Made by a program: the position numbers and the translations under genes
Source: Marisediminitalea alba
GTDB lineage: Bacteria; Pseudomonadota; Gammaproteobacteria; Enterobacterales; Alteromonadaceae
Reading direction: 5' to 3'
DNA length: 64,000 bases
Assembly: GCF_002993365.1 (NCBI RefSeq)
Contig: NZ_PVNP01000198.1
Location: 91,232 to 155,231, forward strand
Shown: positions 34,345-44,049 of the stretch, in pieces
Numbering within the stretch: the stretch's first letter is position 1
Layout: every line of letters begins with the position of its first letter
Notes under the pieces: generated by a model
What the model saw: the letters and a program-made list of their open reading frames with translations, nothing else
Database searches by the model: none
Told to the model about the DNA's origin: nothing

Positions 34345-35352
34345 ATGAGCGCAAAACCAATCGTATTAAGCGGCTGTCAGCCATCCGGACAGCTTACCCT
34401 GGGTAACTACATGGGTGCGCTGAAGCAGTGGGTCTCCATGCAGGAAACACACGACTGTCTGTATATGATTGTGGATTTGCATGCCATAACGGTTCGTCAG
34501 GACCCGGCCAAACTCAAAGAAGCTTGTCTGGATGGTCTGGCGTTGTATCTGGCCTGTGGTATCGACCCAACCAGGAGTACGCTGTTTTTGCAGTCTCATG
34601 TGCCTGAGCACGCGCAGCTTTCATGGGTACTAAACTGCTTTACCCAAATGGGTGAACTGAACCGCATGACCCAGTTCAAGGACAAGTCGGCCCGCAATGC
34701 CAGTAATATTAATGTAGGCCTGTACAGCTATCCGGTTTTACAAGCCGCCGATATCCTGCTTTATCAGGCTAATGAAGTGCCGGTAGGTGAAGACCAGAAA
34801 CAACACCTGGAGCTTACCCGCGATATCGCCACCCGCTTCAACAACATTTACGGCGACACTTTCCTCATTCCGGAGCCTTATATTCCTGAATTCGGTGCCC
34901 GCATCATGAGCTTGCAGGAGCCGGATAAAAAGATGTCTAAATCAGACACCAACCCGAACAACTTTATCGGCTTGCTGGAAGAACCTAAGAAGGTGGCCAA
35001 GAAGATCAAACGCGCTGTCACCGATTCTGACGAGCAGGCGCGCATCTATTTTGACTGGGCGGAAAAACCAGGCGTGACCAACCTGCTGACGTTATTATCG
35101 CTGGCTACCGGCAAAACAGTAGACGAGCTGGTACCCGCTTACGAAGATAAAATGTACGGCCATTTAAAGTCAGATGTGGCTGATGCAGTGGTTGCGCTGA
35201 TTGAACCACTACAACAGCGTTACAATGAGCTGCGTGCCGACCGGGCCTATCTGGATGAAGTAATGCGCCAGGGCGCCGAGAAAGCCCAGGTACGTGCGGC
35301 CGCTACGCTCAAGGCCACTTACGAGGCGCTGGGATTTATCGCTAAGCCCTGA
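34345..35352 (+). CDS. trpS: Tryptophanyl-tRNA synthetase
   Basis: Charges tRNA-Trp. 335-residue class I synthetase with the TIGN-like motif LTLGNYMGAL (about residues 17-26, after CQPSG) and KMSKS near 196. TrpS normally follows gph; here it follows rpe directly after 25 bp. Confidence 0.97.
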   Translation: MSAKPIVLSGCQPSGQLTLGNYMGALKQWVSMQETHDCLYMIVDLHAITVRQDPAKLKEACLDGLALYLACGIDPTRSTLFLQSHVPEHAQLSWVLNCFTQMGELNRMTQFKDKSARNASNINVGLYSYPVLQAADILLYQANEVPVGEDQKQHLELTRDIATRFNNIYGDTFLIPEPYIPEFGARIMSLQEPDKKMSKSDTNPNNFIGLLEEPKKVAKKIKRAVTDSDEQARIYFDWAEKPGVTNLLTLLSLATGKTVDELVPAYEDKMYGHLKSDVADAVVALIEPLQQRYNELRADRAYLDEVMRQGAEKAQVRAAATLKATYEALGFIAKP

Positions 35353-35367
35353 GCAGTCGATTAAACC

Positions 35368-36021
35368 TTGATACTACTGATCGACAATTACGATTCCTTT
35401 AGTCACAACCTGGCCAGATATTTTCAGGAGCTGGGTTGTGAACTGCAGGTAGTTCGTAACGATGCTATTACAGTGGCCGATATTGATCCGGCAAGCATTC
35501 AGGCAATTGTCATCTCGCCAGGCCCCTGCACACCCAATGAATCCGGCGTCAGTCTGGAAGTAATCCGTCAGTTTGCCGGAATCATCCCAATCATGGGCGT
35601 GTGTCTTGGTCATCAGGCCATCGGTCAGGTATTTGGCGCGACAGTAACCAATGCCCTGCAGGTTCGCCATGGTAAGCTCTCCGGCGTTAAACACTACGGC
35701 GACAGGCTGTTTACTAATATCCCGCAACAGTTTGTGGTCACCCGCTACCATTCTCTGGTTATCGATCCGGCTTCTATCCCCGACTGCCTGCAGGTAATAG
35801 CCTGGAGCGATGACGGCGAGACACCTGAAATTATGGCTGTGAAACACAAAGACCTGCCGGTATGGGGTGTTCAGTATCACCCGGAGTCGCTACTCACCGA
35901 ATATGGCCATCAGGTTCTGCTAAACTTTTTGCTACTGGCTAAGGTTGTCTCGCCTGATGCCGATATCAATTGTGTATCAGAATTCAACGGTCAGTCCGTT
36001 ACACTGAATAATGCGATGTAA
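35368..36021 (+). CDS. pabA: Aminodeoxychorismate/anthranilate synthase glutamine amidotransferase subunit
   Basis: Class I glutamine amidotransferase that supplies ammonia to PabB (folate) or TrpE (tryptophan). The triad is visible: nucleophile Cys in GVCLGHQAIG near residue 79 and the His-Pro-Glu of QYHPESLLT near 170. The protein begins at a TTG and, at 217 residues, has a C-terminal tail of about 25 residues beyond the usual end. Adjacency to an argD-like aminotransferase, as for pabA in Escherichia coli, favours pabA; one subunit may serve both pathways since no trp operon is nearby. Confidence 0.88.
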   Translation: MILLIDNYDSFSHNLARYFQELGCELQVVRNDAITVADIDPASIQAIVISPGPCTPNESGVSLEVIRQFAGIIPIMGVCLGHQAIGQVFGATVTNALQVRHGKLSGVKHYGDRLFTNIPQQFVVTRYHSLVIDPASIPDCLQVIAWSDDGETPEIMAVKHKDLPVWGVQYHPESLLTEYGHQVLLNFLLLAKVVSPDADINCVSEFNGQSVTLNNAM

Positions 36022-36132
36022 GGCACTGGTTATTTAAACGGTCTGATTGCCTGAACAAACACAAACATGTCCTAGCCTTAGCATTGCAAAACAGATAAGG
36101 TTCGGGTATTACATGGATAGAGCGGGACTTCA

Positions 36133-37293
36133 ATGGTAGAGCGGTTACTGACCCCACCAGCTTTTGCTAAACGATTTAACTATTTATTGCTGGCACCTGA
36201 GCTTGCCAAAGCGATGGTTGGCCGTCGTGCACCTGGTGAAGTGAGTTACGCCGAGTCCGAGCAAAGCTTTACCCGCCGTCAGTTGCTTAAAGTTGAAAAA
36301 GACGCCATTAAAAGCAAACTGGAAACGGCGAAGATCCAGGCCAATTATGTACAGCAAATTAACCAGCAACTGCACTCGGTTATCGACAAAAAGCTGCTAC
36401 AGACACTGGCCGACACCCAGGATGTATGTGAAAACCTGCTGAACTGGTCAGAACATACTACCAACCTGATAGACTTACTTGCCACACCATCGGCCACCAT
36501 CAGCAAGGTTGAAGCCATCGCAGTCAATATTCCCTGGCTGGTCGATGAGCTGCTTAAACAGGTAAACCAACCGCAATACCGACGCCGCGATGCCCGCGGT
36601 GATGTGATTGCCGTAGATACCCTAAAAACCGCTCTGAGTTTCATTGGTATCGACAACGTAAAACGGGTCATTCCGGCCCTCATTTACAAACAGACCTTGC
36701 CGTTAATAAGCGATCCGTTTCCGCAAATAAAGCACAAGGTCTGGGAATACAGCCTTATATGCGCCAGAACCGCCGAAGCCATTGCTAAAAGCCATAAGGT
36801 AAACCCCTTTGAGGCTTACACCCTGGCTCTTTTTAGCCAGCTGGGTAGAAGTGCTATTATCAAGCTTTATTTTCGCCTGTTTGAACAGGTGCACCTGGAC
36901 TTTTTACGCCATGCGCAAAAAGCCAAATTACGCAATCTGCACTCGGCGCTGGTTCAACTGGTACCAGACCCAAAACGCTTACTGCCTTTAATTGATGAAC
37001 ACAGTGACAAAGCAGCCCTGCATTTGTTTGAATACATGGTCTTTAAGCGCGTTGGATATACCAGCGCCATGCAACAGGTGTTGCAGGACGTATTACCAGA
37101 GGATGCTGATCCGCTCACACAAGTATTGCAACAGGCCCGTTATTACGCCAAATACCGCATGTTAAAAGACAATAACCTGTTCCTCGATGACGAAAATGAC
37201 AAATTCATCGCGGGCTGTGCTATTGAGTCCGATTTGCTGCAAAAACTGCATAGCCAGACCCTTCATCAGCTCCCCATACTGACCGATCTATGA
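36133..37293 (+). CDS. HDOD-domain protein
   Basis: A 386-residue cytosolic protein. The N-terminal third is helical with no named domain; an HDOD-like region (about residues 110-300) follows, seen from SATISKVEAIAVNIPWLVDELLKQVN, ALSFIGIDNVKRVIPAL and AIAKSHKVNPFEAYTLALFSQLGRSAI. HDOD proteins lack the HD metal residues and act as signalling scaffolds. There is no attached receiver or GGDEF domain. It lies between pabA and astC; its role is unknown. Confidence 0.75.
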   Translation: MVERLLTPPAFAKRFNYLLLAPELAKAMVGRRAPGEVSYAESEQSFTRRQLLKVEKDAIKSKLETAKIQANYVQQINQQLHSVIDKKLLQTLADTQDVCENLLNWSEHTTNLIDLLATPSATISKVEAIAVNIPWLVDELLKQVNQPQYRRRDARGDVIAVDTLKTALSFIGIDNVKRVIPALIYKQTLPLISDPFPQIKHKVWEYSLICARTAEAIAKSHKVNPFEAYTLALFSQLGRSAIIKLYFRLFEQVHLDFLRHAQKAKLRNLHSALVQLVPDPKRLLPLIDEHSDKAALHLFEYMVFKRVGYTSAMQQVLQDVLPEDADPLTQVLQQARYYAKYRMLKDNNLFLDDENDKFIAGCAIESDLLQKLHSQTLHQLPILTDL

Positions 37294-37652
37294 ACAAAAC
37301 AGCGGCGAATAAGCCGTTATGAAGACCAAAAATGCGCTTTTTCAACCGATTCATAATCATTCAGCCGTAAAGCCTGTTTTACAGGCAAAAACCTCACTAT
37401 AGCCAGCATGGCGCAGAATCCGCCGATATTTTTGCCCCGACGGCCGCATATTCACATATATGGATAGTTATTCACATTTTATGCAATAAGTGCCAGACCC
37501 CTTGATTTTACTGCCTTTGAAGAAAGGTAATAGACAAGACAACAGCCATTTAAGGTGGCATACTGGAGCGCTTAAAAATGAATTGAAGCCATAAATTCGC
37601 CAGCCTGAAAGACGCGGGTTTATGACGATAACTAACAGTTAGAGGTGAAAAA
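37294..37652. other. Regulatory region upstream of the astCAD operon
   Basis: 359 bases without a supported gene. A GCCTG-tttta-CAGGC dyad sits at about 37372-37386 and an ARG box at 37461-37474. AGAGGTG precedes the astC start codon as a good ribosome-binding site. Confidence 0.5.
37461..37474. promoter_or_regulatory. ArgR (ARG) box upstream of astC
   Basis: TGGATAGTTATTCA matches the ARG-box core TGnATwwwwATnCA except for one G in the central AT block. It lies 178 bp upstream of astC. A second half-site, ATGCA, occurs at 37481-37485, but no clear box at the canonical 21-bp spacing. Confidence 0.65.
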
Positions 37653-38861
37653 ATGCAGGTAACCCGCGAAATGTTTGATCAAGTCATGGTTCCTAACTAC
37701 AACCCGGCCAAAATGGTCCCGGTACGTGGTCTGGGCTCGCGAGTTTGGGATCAGGCAGGTAACGAGTTTATTGATTTCGCCGGCGGTATTGCCGTAAATG
37801 CACTGGGCCATTGTCACCCGGAGCTGGTTAATGCCTTAACTGAGCAGGGTCAGAAGTTATGGCACCTGAGTAACGTTTTCACTAATGAGCCGGCATTACG
37901 ACTGGCCAAAAAGCTCACTGACTATACCTTTGCTGAGCGCGTTTATTTCGCTAACTCAGGCGCAGAAGCTAACGAAGCCGCTCTGAAACTGGCTCGTCGT
38001 TTCGCCCTCGAACAATTTGGTGAGCACAAACAAAAAATCATCGCTTTCACCCAGGGCTTCCACGGCCGTACTTTCTTCACCGTAACAGTAGGCGGCCAGC
38101 CAGCTTATTCTGATGGCTTCGGACCAAAACCAGGTGCGGTTGAGCACTGCGATTACAACGACCTGGCAGCATTTGAAGCGCTGATTTCTGATGAAACCTG
38201 CGCGGTAATGATGGAGCCGCTGCAGGGTGAAGGCGGTATCATTTCGCCGGATCCAGCCTTTGTAAAGGGTGTTCGTGAACTGTGCGACAAGCACAACGCA
38301 CTGCTGATTTTCGATGAAGTCCAATCAGGCGTAGGCCGTACCGGCCACCTGTATGCATACATGGGTCTGGACGTAGTGCCGGATATCCTGACCACAGCCA
38401 AAGCCCTTGGCGGCGGTTTCCCGGTAGGTGCTATGCTCACCACCACCGCAATTGCCCAACACCTTAAGCCTGGTACTCACGGCAGCACCTACGGTGGTAA
38501 CCCGTTAGCCTGTGCCGTGGCCGAGCGTACTTTTGATATTGTTAACGATCCGGTTGTACTGAACGGCGTTAAGCAAAAAGAACAACTGTTCCGTGACACC
38601 CTGGAAACCATCAATGCCAAGCACAAAGTGTTTGCTGAAATTCGTGGTAAAGGGTTGCTGCTGGGTTGTGCATTAAACGACGACTTCAAGGGCGAATCAC
38701 GTAAATTCCTCGACGCGTCTGCCGAGCAACAACTAATGTGTCTGGTAGCCGGCGCTAACGTTGTTCGTTTTGCTCCGTCTCTGATTATTCCGGACGAAGA
38801 CATTGCCGAAGGTCTGACTCGTTTTGAACGTGCTATTGCGAGTGTGGTAGCGGCACGCTAG
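37653..38861 (+). CDS. astC: Acetylornithine/succinylornithine aminotransferase
   Basis: PLP-dependent class III aminotransferase, 402 residues. It transfers the amino group from succinylornithine to 2-oxoglutarate in arginine degradation; the same fold (ArgD) runs in the opposite direction on acetylornithine in biosynthesis. Marks are NSGAEANEAALKLARR near 103-118, FHGRTFFTVT near 139, IFDEVQSGVGRTG near 221 and the PLP lysine in TTAKALGGGFP near 252. It heads astC-A-D. The arg operon has no argD, so this enzyme may serve both routes. Confidence 0.93.
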   Translation: MQVTREMFDQVMVPNYNPAKMVPVRGLGSRVWDQAGNEFIDFAGGIAVNALGHCHPELVNALTEQGQKLWHLSNVFTNEPALRLAKKLTDYTFAERVYFANSGAEANEAALKLARRFALEQFGEHKQKIIAFTQGFHGRTFFTVTVGGQPAYSDGFGPKPGAVEHCDYNDLAAFEALISDETCAVMMEPLQGEGGIISPDPAFVKGVRELCDKHNALLIFDEVQSGVGRTGHLYAYMGLDVVPDILTTAKALGGGFPVGAMLTTTAIAQHLKPGTHGSTYGGNPLACAVAERTFDIVNDPVVLNGVKQKEQLFRDTLETINAKHKVFAEIRGKGLLLGCALNDDFKGESRKFLDASAEQQLMCLVAGANVVRFAPSLIIPDEDIAEGLTRFERAIASVVAAR

Positions 38862-38878
38862 TTAACCGGGAATTGCTC

Positions 38879-39916
38879 ATGTACATTATTCGCCCTATTC
38901 GATCGAGTGATTATGACGCCCTGTATGCAGTAGCAGAAGAATCCGGCATCGGCTTTACGTCGCTGCCGGTCAACGAAGGCCTGCTCAAGCGCAAAATCGG
39001 CAAGTCACTGGAAGCGTTCAGTCGCGATGTGTCTGCGCCTGGCAATGAATCCTACCTGTTCGTTATGGAAGATATCGTTACCGGCGAAGTCGTCGGTACA
39101 ACGGGTATCGAAGCCGCGGTAGGCACTGACGATGCTTTTTACCACTACCATCTGGGTAAGGTGGTACACGCGTCCCGTGAACTCAATATCCATAACACGG
39201 TTGAGATCCTAACTTTCTGTAACGACTACACCGGCGTCAGCGAAATCTGCACGCTGTTCTTGCGGGAAAATGCCCGCAAGGGCGTGAACGGCCGGTTCTT
39301 ATCCAAAGTACGTTTTTTGTTTATGGAAGAGCACCGCGAGCGTTTCGCCGAAATCGTGATTGCCGAAATGCGCGGTGTCAGCGACGAAAATGGCCGCTCG
39401 CCATTCTGGGAGTGGCTCGAGGAGCATTTCTTCTCCATGGACTTCCCCACCGCAGATTACATGACCGGCATTGGTAATAAGGTTTTCATTGCCGAGCTTA
39501 TGCCGAAATATCCGATTTACGTCAATCTGCTCAGCCAGGAAGCCCAGAACGTCATTGGTAAGGTTCACCAGAAAACCGAACCAGCTCTTCGTTTACTGCA
39601 GGAAGAAGGCTTTAGTTGCCGCGGTTATGTCGATATTTTCGATGGTGGCCCAACGGTGGAAGCCCGCTTAAGTCACATCAATACCGCCCAGCGTAGCCGC
39701 CGTGCGACGGTGCATATTGACGACCAGTCTGCCGCCCAGGACGGCGAACTTTGCTACATCATTAATACTAAAATCGCCGATTTCAGAGCGGTTGTTGCCG
39801 ATGTCAGTTTTGATGAACAGACCGGCCAGGCAGTGCTTTCTCACAAAGCTGCAGCGACGTTAGACGTGGAAGAAGGCGACTCAATTCGGTTCGCGAGCGT
39901 TAAACCCCGCAACTGA
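38879..39916 (+). CDS. astA: Arginine N-succinyltransferase
   Basis: First step of the AST arginine-degradation pathway: succinyl-CoA plus arginine to N2-succinylarginine. 345 residues from the ATG at 38879 (GGGA nine bases upstream; a TTG two codons earlier is less likely). Family signatures are MYIIRPIRSSDYDAL at the N-terminus, ESGIGFTSLP near 25, EICTLFLRENARKG near 124-137 and DFPTADYMTG near 190. Single-subunit AstA, not the AruF/AruG pair. Confidence 0.96.
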   Translation: MYIIRPIRSSDYDALYAVAEESGIGFTSLPVNEGLLKRKIGKSLEAFSRDVSAPGNESYLFVMEDIVTGEVVGTTGIEAAVGTDDAFYHYHLGKVVHASRELNIHNTVEILTFCNDYTGVSEICTLFLRENARKGVNGRFLSKVRFLFMEEHRERFAEIVIAEMRGVSDENGRSPFWEWLEEHFFSMDFPTADYMTGIGNKVFIAELMPKYPIYVNLLSQEAQNVIGKVHQKTEPALRLLQEEGFSCRGYVDIFDGGPTVEARLSHINTAQRSRRATVHIDDQSAAQDGELCYIINTKIADFRAVVADVSFDEQTGQAVLSHKAAATLDVEEGDSIRFASVKPRN

Positions 39917-39954
39917 TATCAATACACAATTACAACAGCATCAGGACAGAAATC

Positions 39955-41430
39955 ATGCAACAAGCCATTCATTTTATTAATGGGCAGTGGGTTGCCGGAG
40001 AAGGTTCTCCAATTACTTCGGTCGACCCGACCAAAAATCAAACCTTCTGGCGCGGCCAGGCCGCCTCAGCTACCCAGGTTGACAGCGCCCTCAACGCCGC
40101 CCGCGCGGCGCTTCCTCAGTGGTCAGCTAAAACCGTTGAAGAACGCCTGTCACTGATTAAAAAATTTGCCGAATTGCTGGGCGAAAACAAGCAACAACTG
40201 GCAGCGCTGATTGCACAGGAAACCGGTAAGCCACTGTGGGAAACCGCCACTGAAATTGGCGCGATGATTGGCAAAATTGCCATCTCAGAAAAAGCTTACT
40301 TTGAGCGAACCGGCACGGTAGAAAACCCAATGCCGGTGGGCAAGGCATTCATCCGTCATAAGCCCCACGGTGTCGTGGCGGTATTCGGCCCTTATAACTT
40401 CCCGGGTCACCTGCCTAATGGCCACATCGTGCCAGCGCTGATCGCCGGTAACACCGTCGTATTTAAACCCAGTGATTTAACCCCGGCAGTTGCTGAAGCA
40501 ACCGTTAAGCTATGGGAGCAGGCAGGTATTCCGGCAGGCGTGCTTAACCTGATTCAGGGTGAGGTGGAAACCGGCAAAGCGCTGGCTTCACATCCGCAAA
40601 TCGATGGCCTGTTCTTTACCGGCAGCTCGCGCACCGGGAAAATCCTACATGAACAGTTTGCTGGCCATCCGGGTAAAATCCTGGCGTTGGAAATGGGTGG
40701 CAACAATCCGCTCATCGTTACCGAAGTAACCGATACTAAGGCCGCCGTGCATGACATTATCCAGTCTGCGTTTGTCACCTCAGGACAGCGTTGCACCTGT
40801 GCCCGTCGCCTGTTTATCCCGGCTACTGCCGCTGGTGATGCGTTAGTGGATGCCCTTGTTAACGCAACCCGCAAGATTTCGGTGGGTCACTACGACGCCG
40901 AGCCACAGCCCTTTATGGGCGCTATGATTAGCGCCGCTGCAGCGAAGGGAATGGTAGCAGCCCAACAGCAACTGCTCGACGCCGGTGCTACAGCACTTGA
41001 GCCGCTTAAGCACCTTGACGAGCAAACTGGCCTGGTGACACCGGGCATCGTGGACGTAACCACTATTGCCGACACCATGGAAGACGAAGAACACTTTGGT
41101 CCGTTACTTAAGATCATTCGCTATACCGATTTTGATACCGCTATTGCTCAGGCCAACAACACTCGCTTTGGCCTATCGGCCGGACTGTTAAGCGACAGCG
41201 AAGCGGATTACCAGCATTTCTTTACTCACATCCGGGCCGGGATTGTAAACTGGAACCGTCCAATTACCGGCGCCAGCAGTGCCGCTCCCTTTGGTGGTAT
41301 TGGTGAAAGTGGTAATCATCGCGCCAGTGCCTACTACGCGGCAGACTACTGCGCATACCCGGTTGCCTCAGTTGAGCTGGATAAAGTGACTTTACCCGGC
41401 ACTCTGAGCCCTGGATTAGAATTAGAATAA
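39955..41430 (+). CDS. astD: N-succinylglutamate 5-semialdehyde dehydrogenase
   Basis: Oxidises succinylglutamate semialdehyde to succinylglutamate with NAD+, fourth step of the AST pathway. 491-residue aldehyde dehydrogenase: the FGPYNFPGHLPNGH motif near 143, FTGSSRTGK near 222, the general-base Glu in LEMGGNNPLIV near 245 and the nucleophile in SGQRCTCARR near 279. astB and astE, which complete the pathway, are not in the window. Confidence 0.96.
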   Translation: MQQAIHFINGQWVAGEGSPITSVDPTKNQTFWRGQAASATQVDSALNAARAALPQWSAKTVEERLSLIKKFAELLGENKQQLAALIAQETGKPLWETATEIGAMIGKIAISEKAYFERTGTVENPMPVGKAFIRHKPHGVVAVFGPYNFPGHLPNGHIVPALIAGNTVVFKPSDLTPAVAEATVKLWEQAGIPAGVLNLIQGEVETGKALASHPQIDGLFFTGSSRTGKILHEQFAGHPGKILALEMGGNNPLIVTEVTDTKAAVHDIIQSAFVTSGQRCTCARRLFIPATAAGDALVDALVNATRKISVGHYDAEPQPFMGAMISAAAAKGMVAAQQQLLDAGATALEPLKHLDEQTGLVTPGIVDVTTIADTMEDEEHFGPLLKIIRYTDFDTAIAQANNTRFGLSAGLLSDSEADYQHFFTHIRAGIVNWNRPITGASSAAPFGGIGESGNHRASAYYAADYCAYPVASVELDKVTLPGTLSPGLELE

Positions 41431-41445
41431 GGACAGAAATTCGTT

Positions 41446-42252
41446 ATGCATAAGACAACCGATAGCCTGTTTTCGGCGCTCTGGAACGATTACGTTAGTA
41501 TTACCCCCAGTGCGCTGCGCATTCATAAGCTGCTGGCCGGTGAGGAAAACAGCCCGCAAATCGTTAACGACCATGTGGCGTTTCGTACCTTTGCGCTGGA
41601 TAAAACCCGCCTCTCTCACCTGGCTGAGCATTTTCTGGCACTGGGTTACGAAGCGAAGGGCGACTACGACTTTAAAGCGAAAAAAGTCACCGCCCAGCAC
41701 TTCGAACACCCGGATCCAACCGTGCCTAAAGTGTTTATAAGTGAGCTACGCGTAAATGAGTTCTCCGCCGAAACACAGCGTATTATCCATGCGCTGGTAG
41801 AACAAATGCCTGCCAGTGTAGTAGAGGCCGAAAACTTTCTTTACTCAGGCCGTCACTGGCAGCTTTCCACCCAGGAATATCAATCGCTCATCAGTGAATC
41901 TGAATATGCCGGCTGGCTGGCCGCCTGGGGCTTTAGGGCTAATCACTTTACCGTGAGCGTAAACCACCTGAACAACATCGACACCCTGGCCGATGTAAAC
42001 ACCCTGCTGAAAGAAGCCGGTTTTGTGCTTAACACTTCAGGCGGCGAAATCAAAGGTGGTGAGTCTGTCTACCTGGCGCAGTCATCGACTATGGCTGATG
42101 AATACAACCGGGCGTTCAGCGATGGCAGTCTGAATATCCCTAGTTGCTTTTATGAGTTTGCCCAGCGCTACACTATGCCGGATGGCAAGCTATATCAGGG
42201 TTTTGTTGAAGCGTCTGCAGATAAGATTTTCGAAAGCACTAACGCGCGTTAA
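41446..42252 (+). CDS. DUF1338 family protein (2-oxoadipate dioxygenase/HglS-like fold)
   Basis: A 268-residue short member of DUF1338. The family includes HglS, an iron enzyme that turns 2-oxoadipate into D-2-hydroxyglutarate in lysine breakdown. The putative metal-binding His lies in NDHVAFRTF near residue 41, with further candidates in ANHFTVSVNHL near 167. It is about 200 residues shorter than HglS. It is the last gene of the ast operon, 15 bp after astD and before a terminator, so a role on a 2-oxo acid formed from arginine or ornithine is plausible but unproven. Confidence 0.82.
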   Translation: MHKTTDSLFSALWNDYVSITPSALRIHKLLAGEENSPQIVNDHVAFRTFALDKTRLSHLAEHFLALGYEAKGDYDFKAKKVTAQHFEHPDPTVPKVFISELRVNEFSAETQRIIHALVEQMPASVVEAENFLYSGRHWQLSTQEYQSLISESEYAGWLAAWGFRANHFTVSVNHLNNIDTLADVNTLLKEAGFVLNTSGGEIKGGESVYLAQSSTMADEYNRAFSDGSLNIPSCFYEFAQRYTMPDGKLYQGFVEASADKIFESTNAR

Positions 42253-42262
42253 TCTTGTATAG

Positions 42263-42298
42263 CACGGTCGGGTATTATTGTCCCGACCGTGTTTACTT
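42263..42298. terminator. Terminator closing the ast operon
   Basis: CACGGTCGGG at 42263-42272 pairs perfectly over 10 bp with CCCGACCGTG at 42282-42291 across a 9-nt loop, followed by TTTACTTAA on the plus strand. It lies between convergent genes and may serve both. Confidence 0.8.
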
Positions 42299-44049
42299 AA
42301 CCATGCGCCAGCCCTGGGTATGCTTTAATATAAACTGATCATAAGGCAGCGGTTTTTCAAACAGGAAGCCCTGATAAACATTTATGCCTATATTTTCCAG
42401 TAATGGCAAATAAGCAGAATTATCCACCCCTTCAATAATGACCTCCAGGCGCAAGCTGTCGAGCATTTTATAAATCCCATTTAACAGCGCACGCGCCCGC
42501 TCAGAACCATCTATCCCCTTTACCAGACTGCGATCGAGCTTTATCACATCAAAGTCAAACTTGCGCAAATAACTAAGCGACGAAAAGCCGGAGCCGAAAT
42601 CATCCAGCGCGAGAATAAATCCATGGGATTTCAAAGCCGCCAGCCCTCTAATTGCCGCCGCTTCATCCTGAATGAAAATAGACTCAGTAATTTCGATCTC
42701 CACCAGCTCGGGCGACACAAAATGTTCTGCACAAATAGCAGCGGCATCTTCAGCAAAAGATTCACTTAACAACTGATTAGCACTGATGTTCACCGACAGT
42801 GGCAGGCTGATGCGCTCGGTTTCCAGCATGCTGATATATTCACAGGCAGACTCCAGGGCCACCAGCCCGATATCCATATCCAGACCGTGTTGCTCAGCCA
42901 GTGGAATGAAGATCCCGGGACTGACGATAATAAATTCGTCGCCACCCCAGCGGGTAACAATCGCCGAGGCAGGAAAGGCACTACTCAACAGGCGGGCAAC
43001 AATCTGCAGACACTCATCGCCGAGCTCATGACCGGCAATATCATTGATTTGTTTAAAGCCGTCCAGGTCAATGAAAGACAATACAAAATGTTGTTGCTCA
43101 TCCACCAGCTCTTCCAGCGCGCTACGCAAGCCTAAGCGATTCTTCAAGCCGGTGAGATCGTCGTGATTGGCCAGCACGCGTAGCTGTTGTTCGTTTTTCT
43201 TGCGTTCACTGATATCCCGCAAGGTGGCAATTAAGTAAGATGAACTCTGGTGCCTGGCTTCAAATACCGCCAGTGAAACGTCAACCGCAATAGCCTCACC
43301 ATCCCGGGTAGTGAGTTCGGTTTCAAACCTTTCCTGCCGACTCTGATTAATTCGCTCCAGCGGTTCCTGAGCATCACTTAGAAAACAATCCAGCCGCAAC
43401 TTTTCGACAGTCTCAGTATCACCGAGCCTGGCTAATCGCCTGAAAGCCTTGTTAGATTCCGTTATTTGCAGACTGGTAGACAACACCAGCATAGGTTCGC
43501 GGGAGCTGGAAAAAGCGGAAGCCATAAGCTGAAAGGATTGCTCGGCGCGATGTTCCCGGGTTTTATCCTTAGCCATTCCGACGATGTAGGTGGCGGTACC
43601 GGTTTACCCTCTTTCCAGCACCTTGCCTCGGGCGCGGGTCTATTGGTAACCACCCACCCCACGGATCCGGCAAATCAGTTCAATATCGTCGCTTTCACCA
43701 TTAACCGCCATAGACCAGCTTAGCTGTGCCTGGGGTAAATCATCTGCATGCACCCTACGCATCAGCGCGATGGCATTTTGTTTAACCTCTCGCAGTTGCT
43801 TGTGGCGTAAGCCGAAGGAACGGATGATGAAAGCATCTTCCTCTGCATGCCACTCAAAATAGCTCTCCTGACTGGCCCATAGCGCCAGTTCAAGCTTTTC
43901 CTGGTCGCTACGACTTGTGGTCAGCGCATCATAAAGGGCCCTACTCTTTTCTGTGAGCAGAGTTTCGGCTTGTTTTCTGGCCGCCTTTTCCCGTTCCAGT
44001 CGTCGGGTCAGACTGGCAACACTGGCTGCAGGGGTGAGATATCATTCAC
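42293..44049 (-). pseudogene. Decayed PAS-GGDEF-EAL protein (HNOB-associated c-di-GMP enzyme)
   Basis: The ancestral gene can be followed from a GTG at 44049 (overlapping the HNOB stop) to 42293. It encodes a coiled coil (LTRRLEREKAARKQAE region, the usual start of HNOB-partner proteins), two PAS modules, a GGDEF domain and an EAL domain. Lesions: a one-base frameshift at about 44025-44030; an in-frame TAG at 43640-43642 where a Trp is expected after GVGGYQ; a TAA at 43604-43606; and an in-frame internal deletion at about 42923, where the GGDEF motif GGDEFIIV runs straight into SPGIFIPLA of the EAL domain. About 130 residues are gone, including the end of GGDEF and the EAL signature itself. 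The longest intact frame (427 codons, 42293-43576) starts at an internal Met. Loss of both catalytic functions is expected. Confidence 0.88.

Noticed and set aside
42293..43576. Intact 427-residue GGDEF-EAL protein starting at 43576
   Set aside because: Upstream sequence in the same frame continues the PAS domain through stop codons, so this Met is internal to a pseudogene.
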